A stretch of 18,186 nucleotides of DNA from Candidatus Heimdallarchaeota archaeon (GTDB taxonomy: Archaea; Asgardarchaeota; Heimdallarchaeia; Heimdallarchaeales; Kariarchaeaceae), in contig WAMJ01000106.1 in assembly GCA_015522385.1 (NCBI GenBank), positions 1 through 18,186 on the forward strand, read 5' to 3'. Both the position numbers and the translations under genes were made by a program. Of this stretch, positions 7,256 to 14,278 are shown one piece after another. How positions within the stretch are numbered: position 1 is the stretch's first letter; each line of letters starts with the position of its first letter. The notes under the pieces were generated by a model, which saw only the letters and a list, made by a program, of their open reading frames with translations, was not told the origin of the DNA and searched no databases.

Positions 7256-8680
7256 TCACTGATAGGAATAGTCCTTTCTGTACTCTTGCTTCCTGAATAG
7301 GTCACGTTCGTAGTCGAATGTGATCTCTCCGTTCTTGTGCTCGGTAAATTCCACATCGAGGTACCCGTAGGGACCGTATGCCCTGAATTCCCATGGCTCA
7401 ACATCCTCGTTAACTGGGATCAGTGGGGTGAGGACAGTCTTCCCGTTGAACGTCTGCTTGATCTGAAGCAGACCGTCTTTGCTCACGATCTCCGCGGAGT
7501 TGATGTTTCGGTAGATGGAGTACTTCCCCATCAGCTTGTTGAAGTGCTTTCTCCTCCTGATGAACGGCATCTCCTCATCAGGGTTCTTCCCGATCAGCAG
7601 GTAAAGGGCGTAGTACATCAGGTGCGAGGGCATTCCGAAGACATTGTAAAGCCACGTGAAGGTGAGGTCGAGCTCGGGGATGAACGCCACCTGCCCTCCT
7701 GACACCCCGGACGCACCCCCATGAGTGATCAGGGTGTGACCGAAGAAGTCGTAGACCCCAAACCCATATCCATATGCTCGTTTCCCGGGAACTAGCAGGT
7801 TGGCCACCCCCTTGATGTTCTTATTGTGCGGCTTGTACATCTCGGAGATCAGCTCTTCGCTCAGTAGTATCTTACCCTCGTACATTCCTTTGTCGAGGTG
7901 CATCCGCAGGTACTTAGTGAGGTCACGGACCGTGGAGTTGAGACCTCCTGCGCTGGAGTTGAACGGTCCCGTCGTGTGCGGTTTAGGAATCCGGCTAAAG
8001 CTCTCACCCTCGGGCTTGTACGCGTAGCCCTTGGAGACGTCTTCCATCTCATCGAGATCCTCTCTGTAAAACGTGCTCCTCTCCATCCCCAGAACGTCGA
8101 GGATGTTCTTCTTGACGTACTCCTCGTACCCCATGCCCGATACCTTCTCGACAATCTTCCCGAGCATCGTGTAACCGCCGTTGAAATAGTAGAACTTCTT
8201 ACCAGGGGGGTACATCACCCAGTCCTTCGCATCGTTAACATGGAAATAGAAGTCCTCCCAGTTGCCCATCGGGAACTTAGGGTAGTCAGCGATAGCGAGA
8301 TCCTCATTGGTAATAGGAAAGACGTAGTCCTTGAGCGATGGGATGCCTGACCCGTGGCACATCAAGTCGTGGATGGTGATATCCTCACCCAGATCCACGG
8401 GTATATGCTTGGATATAGGGTCCTGCACGTTGAGCTTGCCCCGCTCCTGCAGTTGGAGGATCGCAAGCGAAGTCATGGACTTGGTCATCGATGCTATCCC
8501 GTAGATTGTGTCTGGCGTCGCGGGTTTATGACCCTCCCACTCACGGGCCCCGAAAGCCCTCTCGTAGAATACCTCGCCACCTTTTGTGATCAGGACGGAC
8601 ATTCCGGGAACCTTGTTGTCCCTCATGAGCTTCACTGCCTCTGCCTCGAAGGCACTCCTGAATTGTTCTAGTGTGATCAT
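7256..8680 (-). CDS. Serine hydrolase, class C beta-lactamase / CubicO family
   Basis: This 474-residue protein has the penicillin-binding-protein-like catalytic set: SMTK with nucleophile Ser64 and Lys67, YFN at 165-167, and HGG at 320-322 in place of KTG. The first 350 residues form the catalytic domain. The last 100 or so are beta-rich, as in the lipocalin-like tail of the archaeal Pab87 peptidase. No signal peptide is visible, so it is probably cytoplasmic and acts as a peptidase or esterase rather than on cell-wall peptidoglycan, which archaea lack. The ATG at 8680 is preceded by AGGAGG at 8690-8685 and a TATA box at 8722-8717. It is convergent with the protease gene and divergent from the next gene. 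Family firm; substrate unknown. Confidence 0.9.
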   Translation of the reverse strand: MITLEQFRSAFEAEAVKLMRDNKVPGMSVLITKGGEVFYERAFGAREWEGHKPATPDTIYGIASMTKSMTSLAILQLQERGKLNVQDPISKHIPVDLGEDITIHDLMCHGSGIPSLKDYVFPITNEDLAIADYPKFPMGNWEDFYFHVNDAKDWVMYPPGKKFYYFNGGYTMLGKIVEKVSGMGYEEYVKKNILDVLGMERSTFYREDLDEMEDVSKGYAYKPEGESFSRIPKPHTTGPFNSSAGGLNSTVRDLTKYLRMHLDKGMYEGKILLSEELISEMYKPHNKNIKGVANLLVPGKRAYGYGFGVYDFFGHTLITHGGASGVSGGQVAFIPELDLTFTWLYNVFGMPSHLMYYALYLLIGKNPDEEMPFIRRRKHFNKLMGKYSIYRNINSAEIVSKDGLLQIKQTFNGKTVLTPLIPVNEDVEPWEFRAYGPYGYLDVEFTEHKNGEITFDYERDLFRKQEYRKDYSYQ

Positions 8681-8681
8681 A

Positions 8682-8722
8682 TCTCCTCCTGAGATGGTGG
8701 GATAAAATACATTCGTATATAT
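8682..8722 (-). promoter_or_regulatory. Promoter and SD of the serine hydrolase
   Basis: TATATA at 8722-8717 on the minus strand predicts a start near 8694. The short leader holds AGGAGG at 8690-8685, four bases before the ATG at 8680. Confidence 0.6.
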
Positions 8723-8789
8723 CTACGTTCTTTGCCATGTCGATTTTCACTAAGCTTGAGATATTTTGTGTGAAGGCGTGCAGTAATGA

Positions 8790-8796
8790 TTATATC
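8790..8796 (+). promoter_or_regulatory. TATA box for the PH-like membrane protein
   Basis: TTATATC is centred 25 bases before the ATG at 8818, and no SD is present. A leaderless mRNA starting at 8818 is implied, rather than use of the in-frame ATG at 8737, which lies upstream of this box. Confidence 0.55.
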
Positions 8797-8817
8797 CTCC
8801 TGTGTCAACTTTTGACT

Positions 8818-9375
8818 ATGATTGTGTTACAAAATGGTCGGCTAGAACTCAGATCCTCAGGTAAGCTAACTATGCTCGGACTGGTTTTCCTCGTAATCCC
8901 CCTCTTCTTCGAGGTCTACAAATCAATCAGCTATCCGAACAACGACCCTCCTCTATACCTCTACATTATGTTCGTAGTGTCGGGGATTGGTTTATTGATC
9001 TTCGATACTTTCTTCAGTATCAGGTCTATTGTCATTAGGCAGCACCAAATAGACATCGGTAAGAGATTCTCCACCATCCAGATTCCCACAAGTCAGGTAC
9101 GAGAAGTCGAGCTGGAGTTGCTTAAGAAAGACCCCACTGCGACAGACCTCCTAGATGCTGCAATAGCTGTTGCCGAGACGCTTCTCTCTGACAAGGAGAA
9201 AGGCACTGCAGTGTTTCACATAAGGGGTGAAAGGAATTACAAGATAACGACAGGTGAGACAACTGTCACCAAGCTGCAACCTGTGCTCGAGTTCCTAAAT
9301 GATGTCTTCGGGGTTCCTGAGGATAGGGATAACAAGCATATCCTCAATCTCGTCTGGGTGAGTCAATTTTCCTAA
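8818..9375 (+). CDS. Small membrane protein with two helices and a PH-like beta domain
   Basis: From ATG 8818 the protein has 185 residues. After about 16 polar residues come helices at about 18-33 and 46-66. Then a soluble domain opens with beta-strand sequence (SIRSIVIRQHQIDIG, about 67-81). The arrangement of two helices followed by a PH-like beta domain recalls bacterial YdbS/YdbT-type membrane proteins. The resemblance is structural and I see no diagnostic motif. The frame is open further up to an ATG at 8737, but the TATA box at 8790-8796 fits only the shorter protein. The gene is followed 49 bases later by a membrane-anchored hydrolase with its own TATA-like sequence. Function unknown. 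Confidence 0.7.
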   Translation: MIVLQNGRLELRSSGKLTMLGLVFLVIPLFFEVYKSISYPNNDPPLYLYIMFVVSGIGLLIFDTFFSIRSIVIRQHQIDIGKRFSTIQIPTSQVREVELELLKKDPTATDLLDAAIAVAETLLSDKEKGTAVFHIRGERNYKITTGETTVTKLQPVLEFLNDVFGVPEDRDNKHILNLVWVSQFS

Positions 9376-9383
9376 TCGTAAGG

Positions 9384-9397
9384 TACAAATATTTTAT
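9384..9397 (+). promoter_or_regulatory. Probable TATA box for the alpha/beta hydrolase
   Basis: TACAAATATTTTA is centred about 34 bases before the ATG at 9425. Transcription would begin near 9417, giving a very short leader. GGTGG at 9417-9421 is a weak, close SD. Confidence 0.45.
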
Positions 9398-9424
9398 GAC
9401 CATATAACTCTTCAGTGGTGGAAA

Positions 9425-10297
9425 ATGGATGCACTGTGGATGGCACTACTTGTGATTGCAGGTCTGTACATATTTCTTATCTTGGTCTTTGCTCTCTTCT
9501 TTAATTTTAACCTCAAGTTCTGGAGAAGCTCAGAATACACGATTCCTTATGGGCTGGCGGAGGGTACCCAGAGGAGGGGTGAGCTCACTGACCCGAAGGT
9601 CGTCTACTGGGTTTGCGAGAACCCAAGTCAGGAGGATCCAGATGACTGGGCAGTGTTCCTCCATAGCTTCGGCAGGAACTCAGCTCGTATGGTGCAGAGA
9701 GCAGAGGTCTACTGGGAACGGGGGTACTCGCTGATCTTTATTGACGCGAGGGGACATGGACAGAGCCAGCGACTTAGTCGTTCAAACGGCTTCACATATG
9801 CAGAAGATGTAACGAGGGTACTCAAGCATGAAGGAATCAAGGAACCGATCGTCCACGGGCTGTCTGTTGGGGCAATCGCAGGGTCTATTTACAGCTACCA
9901 GCACCCTGTTCGGGCATTCGTAGGTGAGGCTTTGGTTAACAACTACCGGGACATGGTCTACGACAGCATCCGTGAACTGGGTTTGCCACTGTTCACGCTC
10001 AAGTGGGTGGCGGATCTCCTGCTCAGTCTTGACCTGCCATTCGACGAGTACAGCCCTGATCACACACTTCCCTTGATCGATGCCCCCATATTCCTCATCC
10101 ACGGTGAGAGGGACACGTGGTTTCCCCCAGATACACACCTACTGAGAAATGTTGAGAACCTCAGGGGCAAAAGGGTGGAATACTGGCTTGTCCCCGGTTC
10201 CTCCCACTCCAAGATGGCACAGCACCCCGACTACCGCAGGAGGTTGACGGAGTTCCTCGATACCCATGTGAGGTCCCGGATCAAGGTTAGTTATTAG
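9425..10297 (+). CDS. Membrane-anchored alpha/beta hydrolase
   Basis: The 290-residue protein has one N-terminal membrane helix (about 5-27, uncleaved) and then an alpha/beta hydrolase fold. The nucleophile elbow is GLSVG with Ser147. The acid is Asp230 in HGERDTWFPP, and the base is His261 in PGSSHSKM. A strand and oxyanion loop, FLHSFGRNS (78-86), and IDARGHGQS (106-114) are typical. All catalytic parts are present, so an active esterase, lipase or peptidase facing one side of the membrane is expected. Substrate cannot be read from sequence. The upstream PH-like membrane gene is on the same strand 49 bases away but appears to have a separate promoter. Downstream, it is convergent with the DinB-fold gene. 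Confidence 0.88.
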   Translation: MDALWMALLVIAGLYIFLILVFALFFNFNLKFWRSSEYTIPYGLAEGTQRRGELTDPKVVYWVCENPSQEDPDDWAVFLHSFGRNSARMVQRAEVYWERGYSLIFIDARGHGQSQRLSRSNGFTYAEDVTRVLKHEGIKEPIVHGLSVGAIAGSIYSYQHPVRAFVGEALVNNYRDMVYDSIRELGLPLFTLKWVADLLLSLDLPFDEYSPDHTLPLIDAPIFLIHGERDTWFPPDTHLLRNVENLRGKRVEYWLVPGSSHSKMAQHPDYRRRLTEFLDTHVRSRIKVSY

Positions 10298-10353
10298 GTA
10301 TGGAGTGAGTTATTCGTCCTGTCCCTAAGGATTCATCCCGTGGTTCGCAAAAT

Positions 10354-10836
10354 CTACCTCAAGACATCTTCTGTTTTGAACCCGCATTTCTTGAGGTGGT
10401 GGAGATCGTGCTTCCAGATGGAAATTGTCTTCTCGATGACCTCCGGTCTGTCACGGAAATATTCTATGTGCTTCCTGAACGCAGAGACAAGGCTCCGTCG
10501 ACTACGGTTCAGCTCAGCCTTTAGGTCCATGACAGGCCTGTCCCTGTACTTTGAGATCATCATGTCATTCCACTCTTCCAGTTTCATCCCCTCCTTCTGA
10601 TACTCGAACTGGAAGTACCCTGTGAGGTCGGTGTCCTTCATGGTCTCCCCAAAATCAAGAGACTTTACTGTCCCCGCTATCTGGGCTTCGAGTAGCCTCG
10701 TCATCTCCAAATCCCAGCCCCAGATGTGGATTATCAGCTCGGAGAGTGACCAGTTGCCCACTATGTTTTCGGGATCAAGTCCTTGGAGAAAAATATTGAC
10801 CTTCTCGATATTCTCCAGATCAGTGTCGAAATTCAT
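10354..10836 (-). CDS. DinB/YfiT-fold metal-binding protein
   Basis: The 160-residue protein fits the four-helix DinB fold, usually a divalent-metal site. Candidate ligands are His37 in IIHIWGWDLEM, and His143 and His147 in WKHDLHHLKK, matching the spaced His plus H-x3-H pattern of the family. Members include thiol-dependent S-transferases and damage-induced proteins; ClbS/DfsB-type members also resemble it. The ATG at 10836 has no SD. A TATA-like CTTTAAGG is centred 27 bases upstream, so the mRNA is probably leaderless. It is divergent from the SDR gene. Substrate unknown. Confidence 0.78.
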   Translation of the reverse strand: MNFDTDLENIEKVNIFLQGLDPENIVGNWSLSELIIHIWGWDLEMTRLLEAQIAGTVKSLDFGETMKDTDLTGYFQFEYQKEGMKLEEWNDMMISKYRDRPVMDLKAELNRSRRSLVSAFRKHIEYFRDRPEVIEKTISIWKHDLHHLKKCGFKTEDVLR

Positions 10837-10860
10837 GAATTTTCGTCTGTGGTCAACTCC

Positions 10861-10868
10861 TTAAAGAT
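10861..10868 (-). promoter_or_regulatory. TATA box for the DinB-fold gene
   Basis: CTTTAAGG on the minus strand is centred 27 bases before the ATG at 10836; a leaderless transcript is implied. Confidence 0.5.
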
Positions 10869-11031
10869 TGGTGTGTCAACAATTTCTGAAGTGATAACAT
10901 ACGTCTGCTAGACATTATCTGGATATGTAAGATGGATGAAATTCCCCCAGTTCTTAACTGCGTGTTCGCGTTCAACAGTCGCTTACTCCACGCCACACCG
11001 GTGTCAAATCAGACCCAGTTCTCCAGCTAGG

Positions 11032-11038
11032 CTTATTA
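11032..11038 (+). promoter_or_regulatory. TATA-like box for the SDR gene
   Basis: CTTATTA is centred 26 bases before the GTG at 11061, and no SD is seen; a leaderless transcript is implied. Confidence 0.45.
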
Positions 11039-11060
11039 CATCGGGTTTTCACAAACATGT

Positions 11061-11831
11061 GTGAACAGGGTAGTACTTGTGACCGGTGCATCAAGGGGTA
11101 TCGGCAGGGCCATCGCCATTGAGCTCCATAATAGAGGGCACACTGTCTACGGGACATCACGCAATCCCTCTGATGAGGACTGGTCGATGCTGAAGCTCGA
11201 TGTGACCAGAGAAGGGGAGCCGGAGTCCGCGGTCAACACAGTGATCGATGCGGAGGGGAGACTTGACGTGCTGGTGAACAACGCGGGTAATGCCGTCGTG
11301 GGGCCCCTCGCTGAGATGGACATCTCTGACCTGAGAACGCAGTTCGACACCAATGTTTTTGGTGCGCACAGGATGGTGAGAGCGGCACTACCTCACCTCC
11401 GGGATCACGACTCGTACATCGTCAATATAGGCTCTTTCGGTGGAAGACTGGCCATCCCCTACCAAGTCCCCTACTCCATGTCCAAGGCAGCACTGGCCAT
11501 GTACTCTGACGGGCTGCGGATGGAGCTGGCCAAGACTCCAGTACGCGTCTCTCTCATAGAGCCTGGGGATACCAAGACCGACTTCCACTCAGGCAGGATC
11601 TGGGCCTCAAGAAGCGAAGAGGCCGAGGCCGCGGTCGAGATCATGAGGGAATCGGAGTCCAAGGGTGCGGATCCTGCTCGTATCGGCAACCTCGTCGCCA
11701 AGATCATACGAAAGAGGAAGCCCAGAGCGAGATACCTCACTGGTTCGGATTCGCTTCTATTCGCTCCCCTGCTCCGCCTCTTCCCCCCGAGCGTGCGGCA
11801 GTGGCTGGTGATGAAGATCTATGGTCTCTAA
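11061..11831 (+). CDS. Short-chain dehydrogenase/reductase (SDR), classical
   Basis: The 256-residue protein has TGASRGIG (8-15) for cofactor binding, NNAG (73-76), the catalytic Ser125 and the YSMSK motif with Tyr138 and Lys142. These are the features of an active classical SDR acting on an alcohol/ketone with NAD(P). SRN after the second strand (33-35) suggests NADP preference. The C-terminal FPPSVRQWLVMK tail resembles SDRs acting on retinol, steroid or lipid substrates, but this is weak. The start is GTG at 11061, where the Rossmann fold begins at once (NRVVLVTGA). The VOC gene follows 89 bases later with its own TATA-like sequence. Confidence 0.92.
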   Translation: MNRVVLVTGASRGIGRAIAIELHNRGHTVYGTSRNPSDEDWSMLKLDVTREGEPESAVNTVIDAEGRLDVLVNNAGNAVVGPLAEMDISDLRTQFDTNVFGAHRMVRAALPHLRDHDSYIVNIGSFGGRLAIPYQVPYSMSKAALAMYSDGLRMELAKTPVRVSLIEPGDTKTDFHSGRIWASRSEEAEAAVEIMRESESKGADPARIGNLVAKIIRKRKPRARYLTGSDSLLFAPLLRLFPPSVRQWLVMKIYGL

Positions 11832-11891
11832 GCATGTTTTTCCAACTACATTCATCCTCTGACCTCCCTGCACATTCGATGAAATCTTCTT

Positions 11892-11901
11892 CAGATAAAA
11901 T
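11892..11901 (+). promoter_or_regulatory. TATA box for the VOC gene
   Basis: CAGATAAAAT is centred about 25 bases before the ATG at 11921. GGGGAGG at 11904-11910 could be an SD, but it would fall upstream of the predicted transcript start. Confidence 0.45.
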
Positions 11902-11920
11902 CTGGGGAGGTTGCCTTTTT

Positions 11921-12367
11921 ATGAAATATCCATATTATCTTTCTATGGTAACGCTTGTACCAACCATTACCGTCAAATCCACGATAGACGCTCTGGATTT
12001 CTACACCAAAATATTCGATGCCGAGATTATTGACCGCGTATCACCAACCGAGGAACAGCGAGCTGAGTTCAACCTGCCGAATGATATGGACCTGTCAAAG
12101 ATGACGCTACACTCTTCGTTCAAGATCGGAGATGCCCTGCTATACATATCCGACAGCTTCTCAGACGACGACTTTTCAAGACCAAATGTCTCGATCTCAA
12201 TCGAACCCGACTCGCTCGATCAGATGAAGAGGTTCTACTCCACAGCAGAGAGGGAGGGCTGCAAGATCACCATGAAGCTTGAGAAGCAATTTTGGGGCGA
12301 CTATTTCTGCACCTTCATCGACCCCTTCGGGATCAGGTGGCAGATGAACCTGCACGTCGAGGAATAA
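11921..12367 (+). CDS. VOC / glyoxalase-fold protein (PhnB-like)
   Basis: Starting at ATG 11921 the protein has 148 residues. The core begins VTLVPTITVKSTIDALDFYTKIF, a typical VOC first module, and ends with DPFGIRWQMNLH, the usual last strand. These proteins bind a metal and act as lyases, epimerases, dioxygenases or resistance proteins; many PhnB-like ones have no known substrate. The frame extends upstream to 11801, inside the SDR gene, but the first 40 residues look like translated non-coding sequence. An ATG at 11945 would give 140 residues and starts right at the core, so it is an alternative. A TnpB-related region begins just after the stop. Confidence 0.83.
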   Translation: MKYPYYLSMVTLVPTITVKSTIDALDFYTKIFDAEIIDRVSPTEEQRAEFNLPNDMDLSKMTLHSSFKIGDALLYISDSFSDDDFSRPNVSISIEPDSLDQMKRFYSTAEREGCKITMKLEKQFWGDYFCTFIDPFGIRWQMNLHVEE

Positions 12368-12412
12368 CTGATCCACTCCACAATACCCATGGTCTTAATG
12401 ATCTGCGTCCAA

Positions 12413-12612
12413 GCGTCACGGCGTACTGTGCTGTGACGCACACCGCTGGCTCCACCTGCCCGACTCGTGCTTCTGCTACCATAGCTCCACACGAGTACCA
12501 CTGGGGGCTTCCCAACGGAGTGATGCACCGAGGAATACTCTCGGATCAGATCGGCCCTTACGGGCAGGGCGACCATCGGCCCTTTTCCGTCCCTCCGGGA
12601 CCGCGAGATCCC
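12413..12612 (-). ncRNA. Hairpin-dense GC-rich 3' flank of TnpB; possible omega-RNA / transposon right end
   Basis: About 200 bases between the VOC stop and the TnpB remnant stop hold five inverted repeats. GCGTCAC/GTGACGC is at 12413-12439 and ACTCGTG/CACGAGT at 12463-12496. CCGAG/CTCGG is at 12528-12544, GCCC/GGGC at 12554-12565, and GTCCC/GGGAC at 12589-12601. The segment TCGGCCC also occurs twice (12551 and 12576). In IS200/IS605-type elements the guide-like omega-RNA overlaps the 3' end of tnpB and runs into the right end, on the same strand, as would be the case here. There is no convincing protein-coding frame. Identification as omega-RNA rests on position and structure only; boundaries are approximate. 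Confidence 0.4.
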
Positions 12613-12632
12613 GGCTGTTGGTTAGCGCTCGG

Positions 12633-13199
12633 CTAGGCGAATCGTCCCACGGGAGGCGGAACGTCGGTGACAATCCAGCTCCACTCTCTCGGGAGGTGCC
12701 CCGTAGGGTACCGTGCCCAGAGTAAGTACCTCCCCTTCCACTTCGGCATCTTGCTCAATGCCTTCCACGTCCACTTAGGGTAGACGACATTCTTCGGCGG
12801 AATAGTTTTCCCTCTCGTCTTCCCTTTCTGTACCCGCTGGCGGTAGTGCCCCTCCCACTTCCACCACATGTCCCGCCTCCAAAACAGAGCCAAGCTCTCG
12901 ATACCGGGACGGAAGACCTCCGTGAGAAGGTATTTTTTCCCGATGTTGAGCGCACCGTTCAGGTCGGAGTTGCCCCTCCATCCGCAGCAGTTGCACTCGA
13001 ACCAGCCTGCGTGCCTGAAGGTCAGACCGTAGCTCCGGTGCACCCCTTGACGGCGGAATGTCCTGAACTCGATCGTCCCACAACGCCAGCAGGTGCGGGA
13101 GGTGTACTCCTCGCTGTCTTCGGGGGCTTGTATCGGGACTTCACCCGCTCTGCTCTTGCAATGTTTCGCAGGAGCAGCGGGTACTGCGACGACTCTGGG
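12633..13199 (-). pseudogene. TnpB (IS605 OrfB) C-terminal remnant
   Basis: This frame is open for 189 codons from a stop at 13200-13202 down to TAG at 12633. It encodes the end of a TnpB: EEYTSRTCWRCG, then FECNCCGWRGNSDLNGALNIG. That is the four-Cys zinc ribbon (CWRC and CNCC), followed by the last RuvC acidic residue in the D-x-N-x-A-x-N block. About 100 residues of basic, Trp-rich tail follow. The N-terminal domain and the first two RuvC acidic motifs are absent, and the upstream sequence is a TPR gene. This is therefore a 5'-truncated, inactive copy. No TnpA is present. Homology appears to begin near 13150. The 3' flank (12413-12612) is structured as expected for an element end. Confidence 0.85.
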
Positions 13200-13588
13200 T
13201 CAAGATGCTCCTTGACGTAGGTATAGTAGATCAAGGCATCCATGATACGTCCTTGCCTTAAATATATTGAGGCGATATTTGTGATCACGAAGAGCCCGAA
13301 CTCCGAGGGTACCTGTGCGGGGATGCCCCCCAGTGGTACGCCCTCCGAGAACTCGAAAGACTTCCGGTAGTGCCTGATGGCAAGTTGGTTCTCCTGCAGC
13401 ATAGAGTGAGAGAGTCCGATCCTGTAGTGGACGAGAGCCTGCTCCTGCTCAGTCAACCCCCCTCTGTCAAGGAGGGCCTTGAGCAGTTCGGCCGCTTTTT
13501 CATAGTTCCCAAGTTCGTAGTGTTCTAAACTCTCGCCGAACTTATCGATCCTGTGCAGGGATTTCATCCTCTGCTGTAACTGTAGCAT
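13022..13588 (-). CDS. TPR-repeat protein whose 3' end runs into TnpB sequence
   Basis: The 188-residue product has tetratricopeptide-like helices, for example FGESLEHYELGNYEKAAELL (about 18-37), LVHYRIGLSHSMLQENQLAIRHY (52-74) and FVITNIASIYLRQGRIMDALIYY (100-122). Such repeats bind other proteins. From about residue 145 (near 13150) the sequence turns into a Pro/Ala/Ser/Gly-rich tail. That tail is the TnpB remnant read in another frame and overlaps it by over 100 bases. The original C-terminus was therefore probably replaced when the element inserted or was deleted. The ATG at 13588 has GGGAGG at 13605-13600, about 11 bases upstream. The 41-residue membrane-peptide gene ends 38 bases upstream on the same strand, so they may form one unit. 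Confidence 0.65.
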   Translation of the reverse strand: MLQLQQRMKSLHRIDKFGESLEHYELGNYEKAAELLKALLDRGGLTEQEQALVHYRIGLSHSMLQENQLAIRHYRKSFEFSEGVPLGGIPAQVPSEFGLFVITNIASIYLRQGRIMDALIYYTYVKEHLDPESSQYPLLLRNIARAERVKSRYKPPKTARSTPPAPAGVVGRSSSGHSAVKGCTGATV

Positions 13589-13626
13589 ACAATTCCTTCC
13601 CTCCCCTGAAATAAAAACTCCTGAAT

Positions 13627-13752
13627 CTAGAGCTCGATGAATTCTGGATCTTCATCGTCGTCGCAAGCATGGCACATGAGGTACACCGCCACCGACGAGA
13701 CCACGGCGCTGAGCATCGGGTACAGACCGAGCATGCTAATAATCGTTATCAC
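13627..13752 (-). CDS. 41-residue membrane peptide with CHAC motif and acidic tail
   Basis: Reading from GTG 13752 to TAG 13627 gives 41 residues. Residues 2-26 are a hydrophobic helix (ITIISMLGLYPMLSAVVSSV, then AVYLM). Next comes CHAC (Cys27, Cys30), then an acidic tail, DDDEDPEFIEL. The start is marked by an excellent SD, AAGGAGGTGA at 13766-13757, with GGAGG seven bases from the GTG. An AT-rich TATA candidate lies at 13792-13781. It probably heads a unit with the TPR gene. The CxxC next to the membrane could bind metal or be redox-active. I recognise no family. The SD and the helix/tail design argue that it is a real gene despite its size. Confidence 0.6.
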   Translation of the reverse strand: MITIISMLGLYPMLSAVVSSVAVYLMCHACDDDEDPEFIEL

Positions 13753-13756
13753 CTTT

Positions 13757-13792
13757 TCACCTCCTTACGGATGACTGAGAGGATTTATTAAA
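13757..13792 (-). promoter_or_regulatory. SD and TATA-like element for the 41-residue gene
   Basis: On the minus strand TTTAATAAATCC (13792-13781) is TATA-like. AAGGAGGTGA (13766-13757) is a near-perfect SD. The spacing puts the transcript start close to the SD, so the TATA assignment is less sure than the SD. Confidence 0.5.
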
Positions 13793-13817
13793 AGGAAAAA
13801 ATAATTGACTGAAAAAA

Positions 13818-14144
13818 TCAGAGGTCGTTTACCGCGCAGATGGATTGTTCTAGATCAAGAAGATCACCTTCCAGCAGCAGGTAGAGCCGGAAGTCTGCGT
13901 CGAGGAGCAGCGTCCCCCCGATGTCACAATCCGTCACCCCGTAGATCACTCCGGAGATCAGCAGATCGGCGATCACCTGGATTGGTCCCTGGAAGACCTT
14001 AACATCCATCTCATGGGACAGAGTGGTGCGGTAGATCTCCACCCGATTGCTGTACTCGCAGACGACGAGCACGTAGCTCCTGCCGGCGATGATGTACTTT
14101 ATCGAGTTGCCGGTGACGACGGTGGGTACTGGTGTGTGGTACAT
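13818..14144 (-). CDS. Unknown 108-residue protein, last gene of the small overlapping cluster
   Basis: Starting at ATG 14144 this is a 108-residue protein rich in beta-strand and hydrophobic stretches (IKYIIAGRSYVLVVCEY, VFQGPIQVIADLLISGVIYGV) with a Leu/acidic C-terminus. The frame is open further upstream to 14318, but those residues are the zinc-finger gene read out of frame. The ATG is preceded by GGAGG at 14157-14153, eight bases away. The stop of the zinc-finger gene overlaps its start (TGATG), so translation is probably coupled. I recognise no family; it could be a small beta-barrel partner of the zinc-finger protein. Confidence 0.6.
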   Translation of the reverse strand: MYHTPVPTVVTGNSIKYIIAGRSYVLVVCEYSNRVEIYRTTLSHEMDVKVFQGPIQVIADLLISGVIYGVTDCDIGGTLLLDADFRLYLLLEGDLLDLEQSICAVNDL

Positions 14145-14278
14145 CACCCGCACCTCCTCAGGTGTGCCCAGAAGCGGGCAAAGGAGGAGGAGCTTCTCCC
14201 GCATGTGGCGCAGATGTAGTGGTCGGTGATCATCAGCCGCTTGTTGCGGTGCGTGTACTCCCTGCGGTCGGTGATCAT
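14144..14278 (-). CDS. 44-residue single zinc-finger protein
   Basis: ATG 14278 to TGA 14144 encodes 44 residues. Residues 5-15 are basic. Then YICATC begins a finger with Cys23, Cys26, His39 and Cys43: C-x2-C-x12-H-x3-C, the spacing of a classical C2H2-type finger with Cys as last ligand. Phe33 and Phe36 sit near core positions. Small single-finger proteins of this type are common in archaeal viruses and plasmids and usually bind nucleic acid or protein. The start overlaps the stop of the preceding small gene (ATGA) and its own stop overlaps the next start (TGATG). It may really be the second half of a longer protein, if the G6 run at 14286-14291 marks a frameshift. Confidence 0.6.
   Translation of the reverse strand: MITDRREYTHRNKRLMITDHYICATCGRSSSSFARFWAHLRRCG

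Noticed and set aside
7105..7296. 63-codon open frame on the plus strand in the AT-rich gap
   Set aside because: No SD, no TATA box at a useful distance, no recognisable fold, and it overlaps the end of the serine hydrolase gene.
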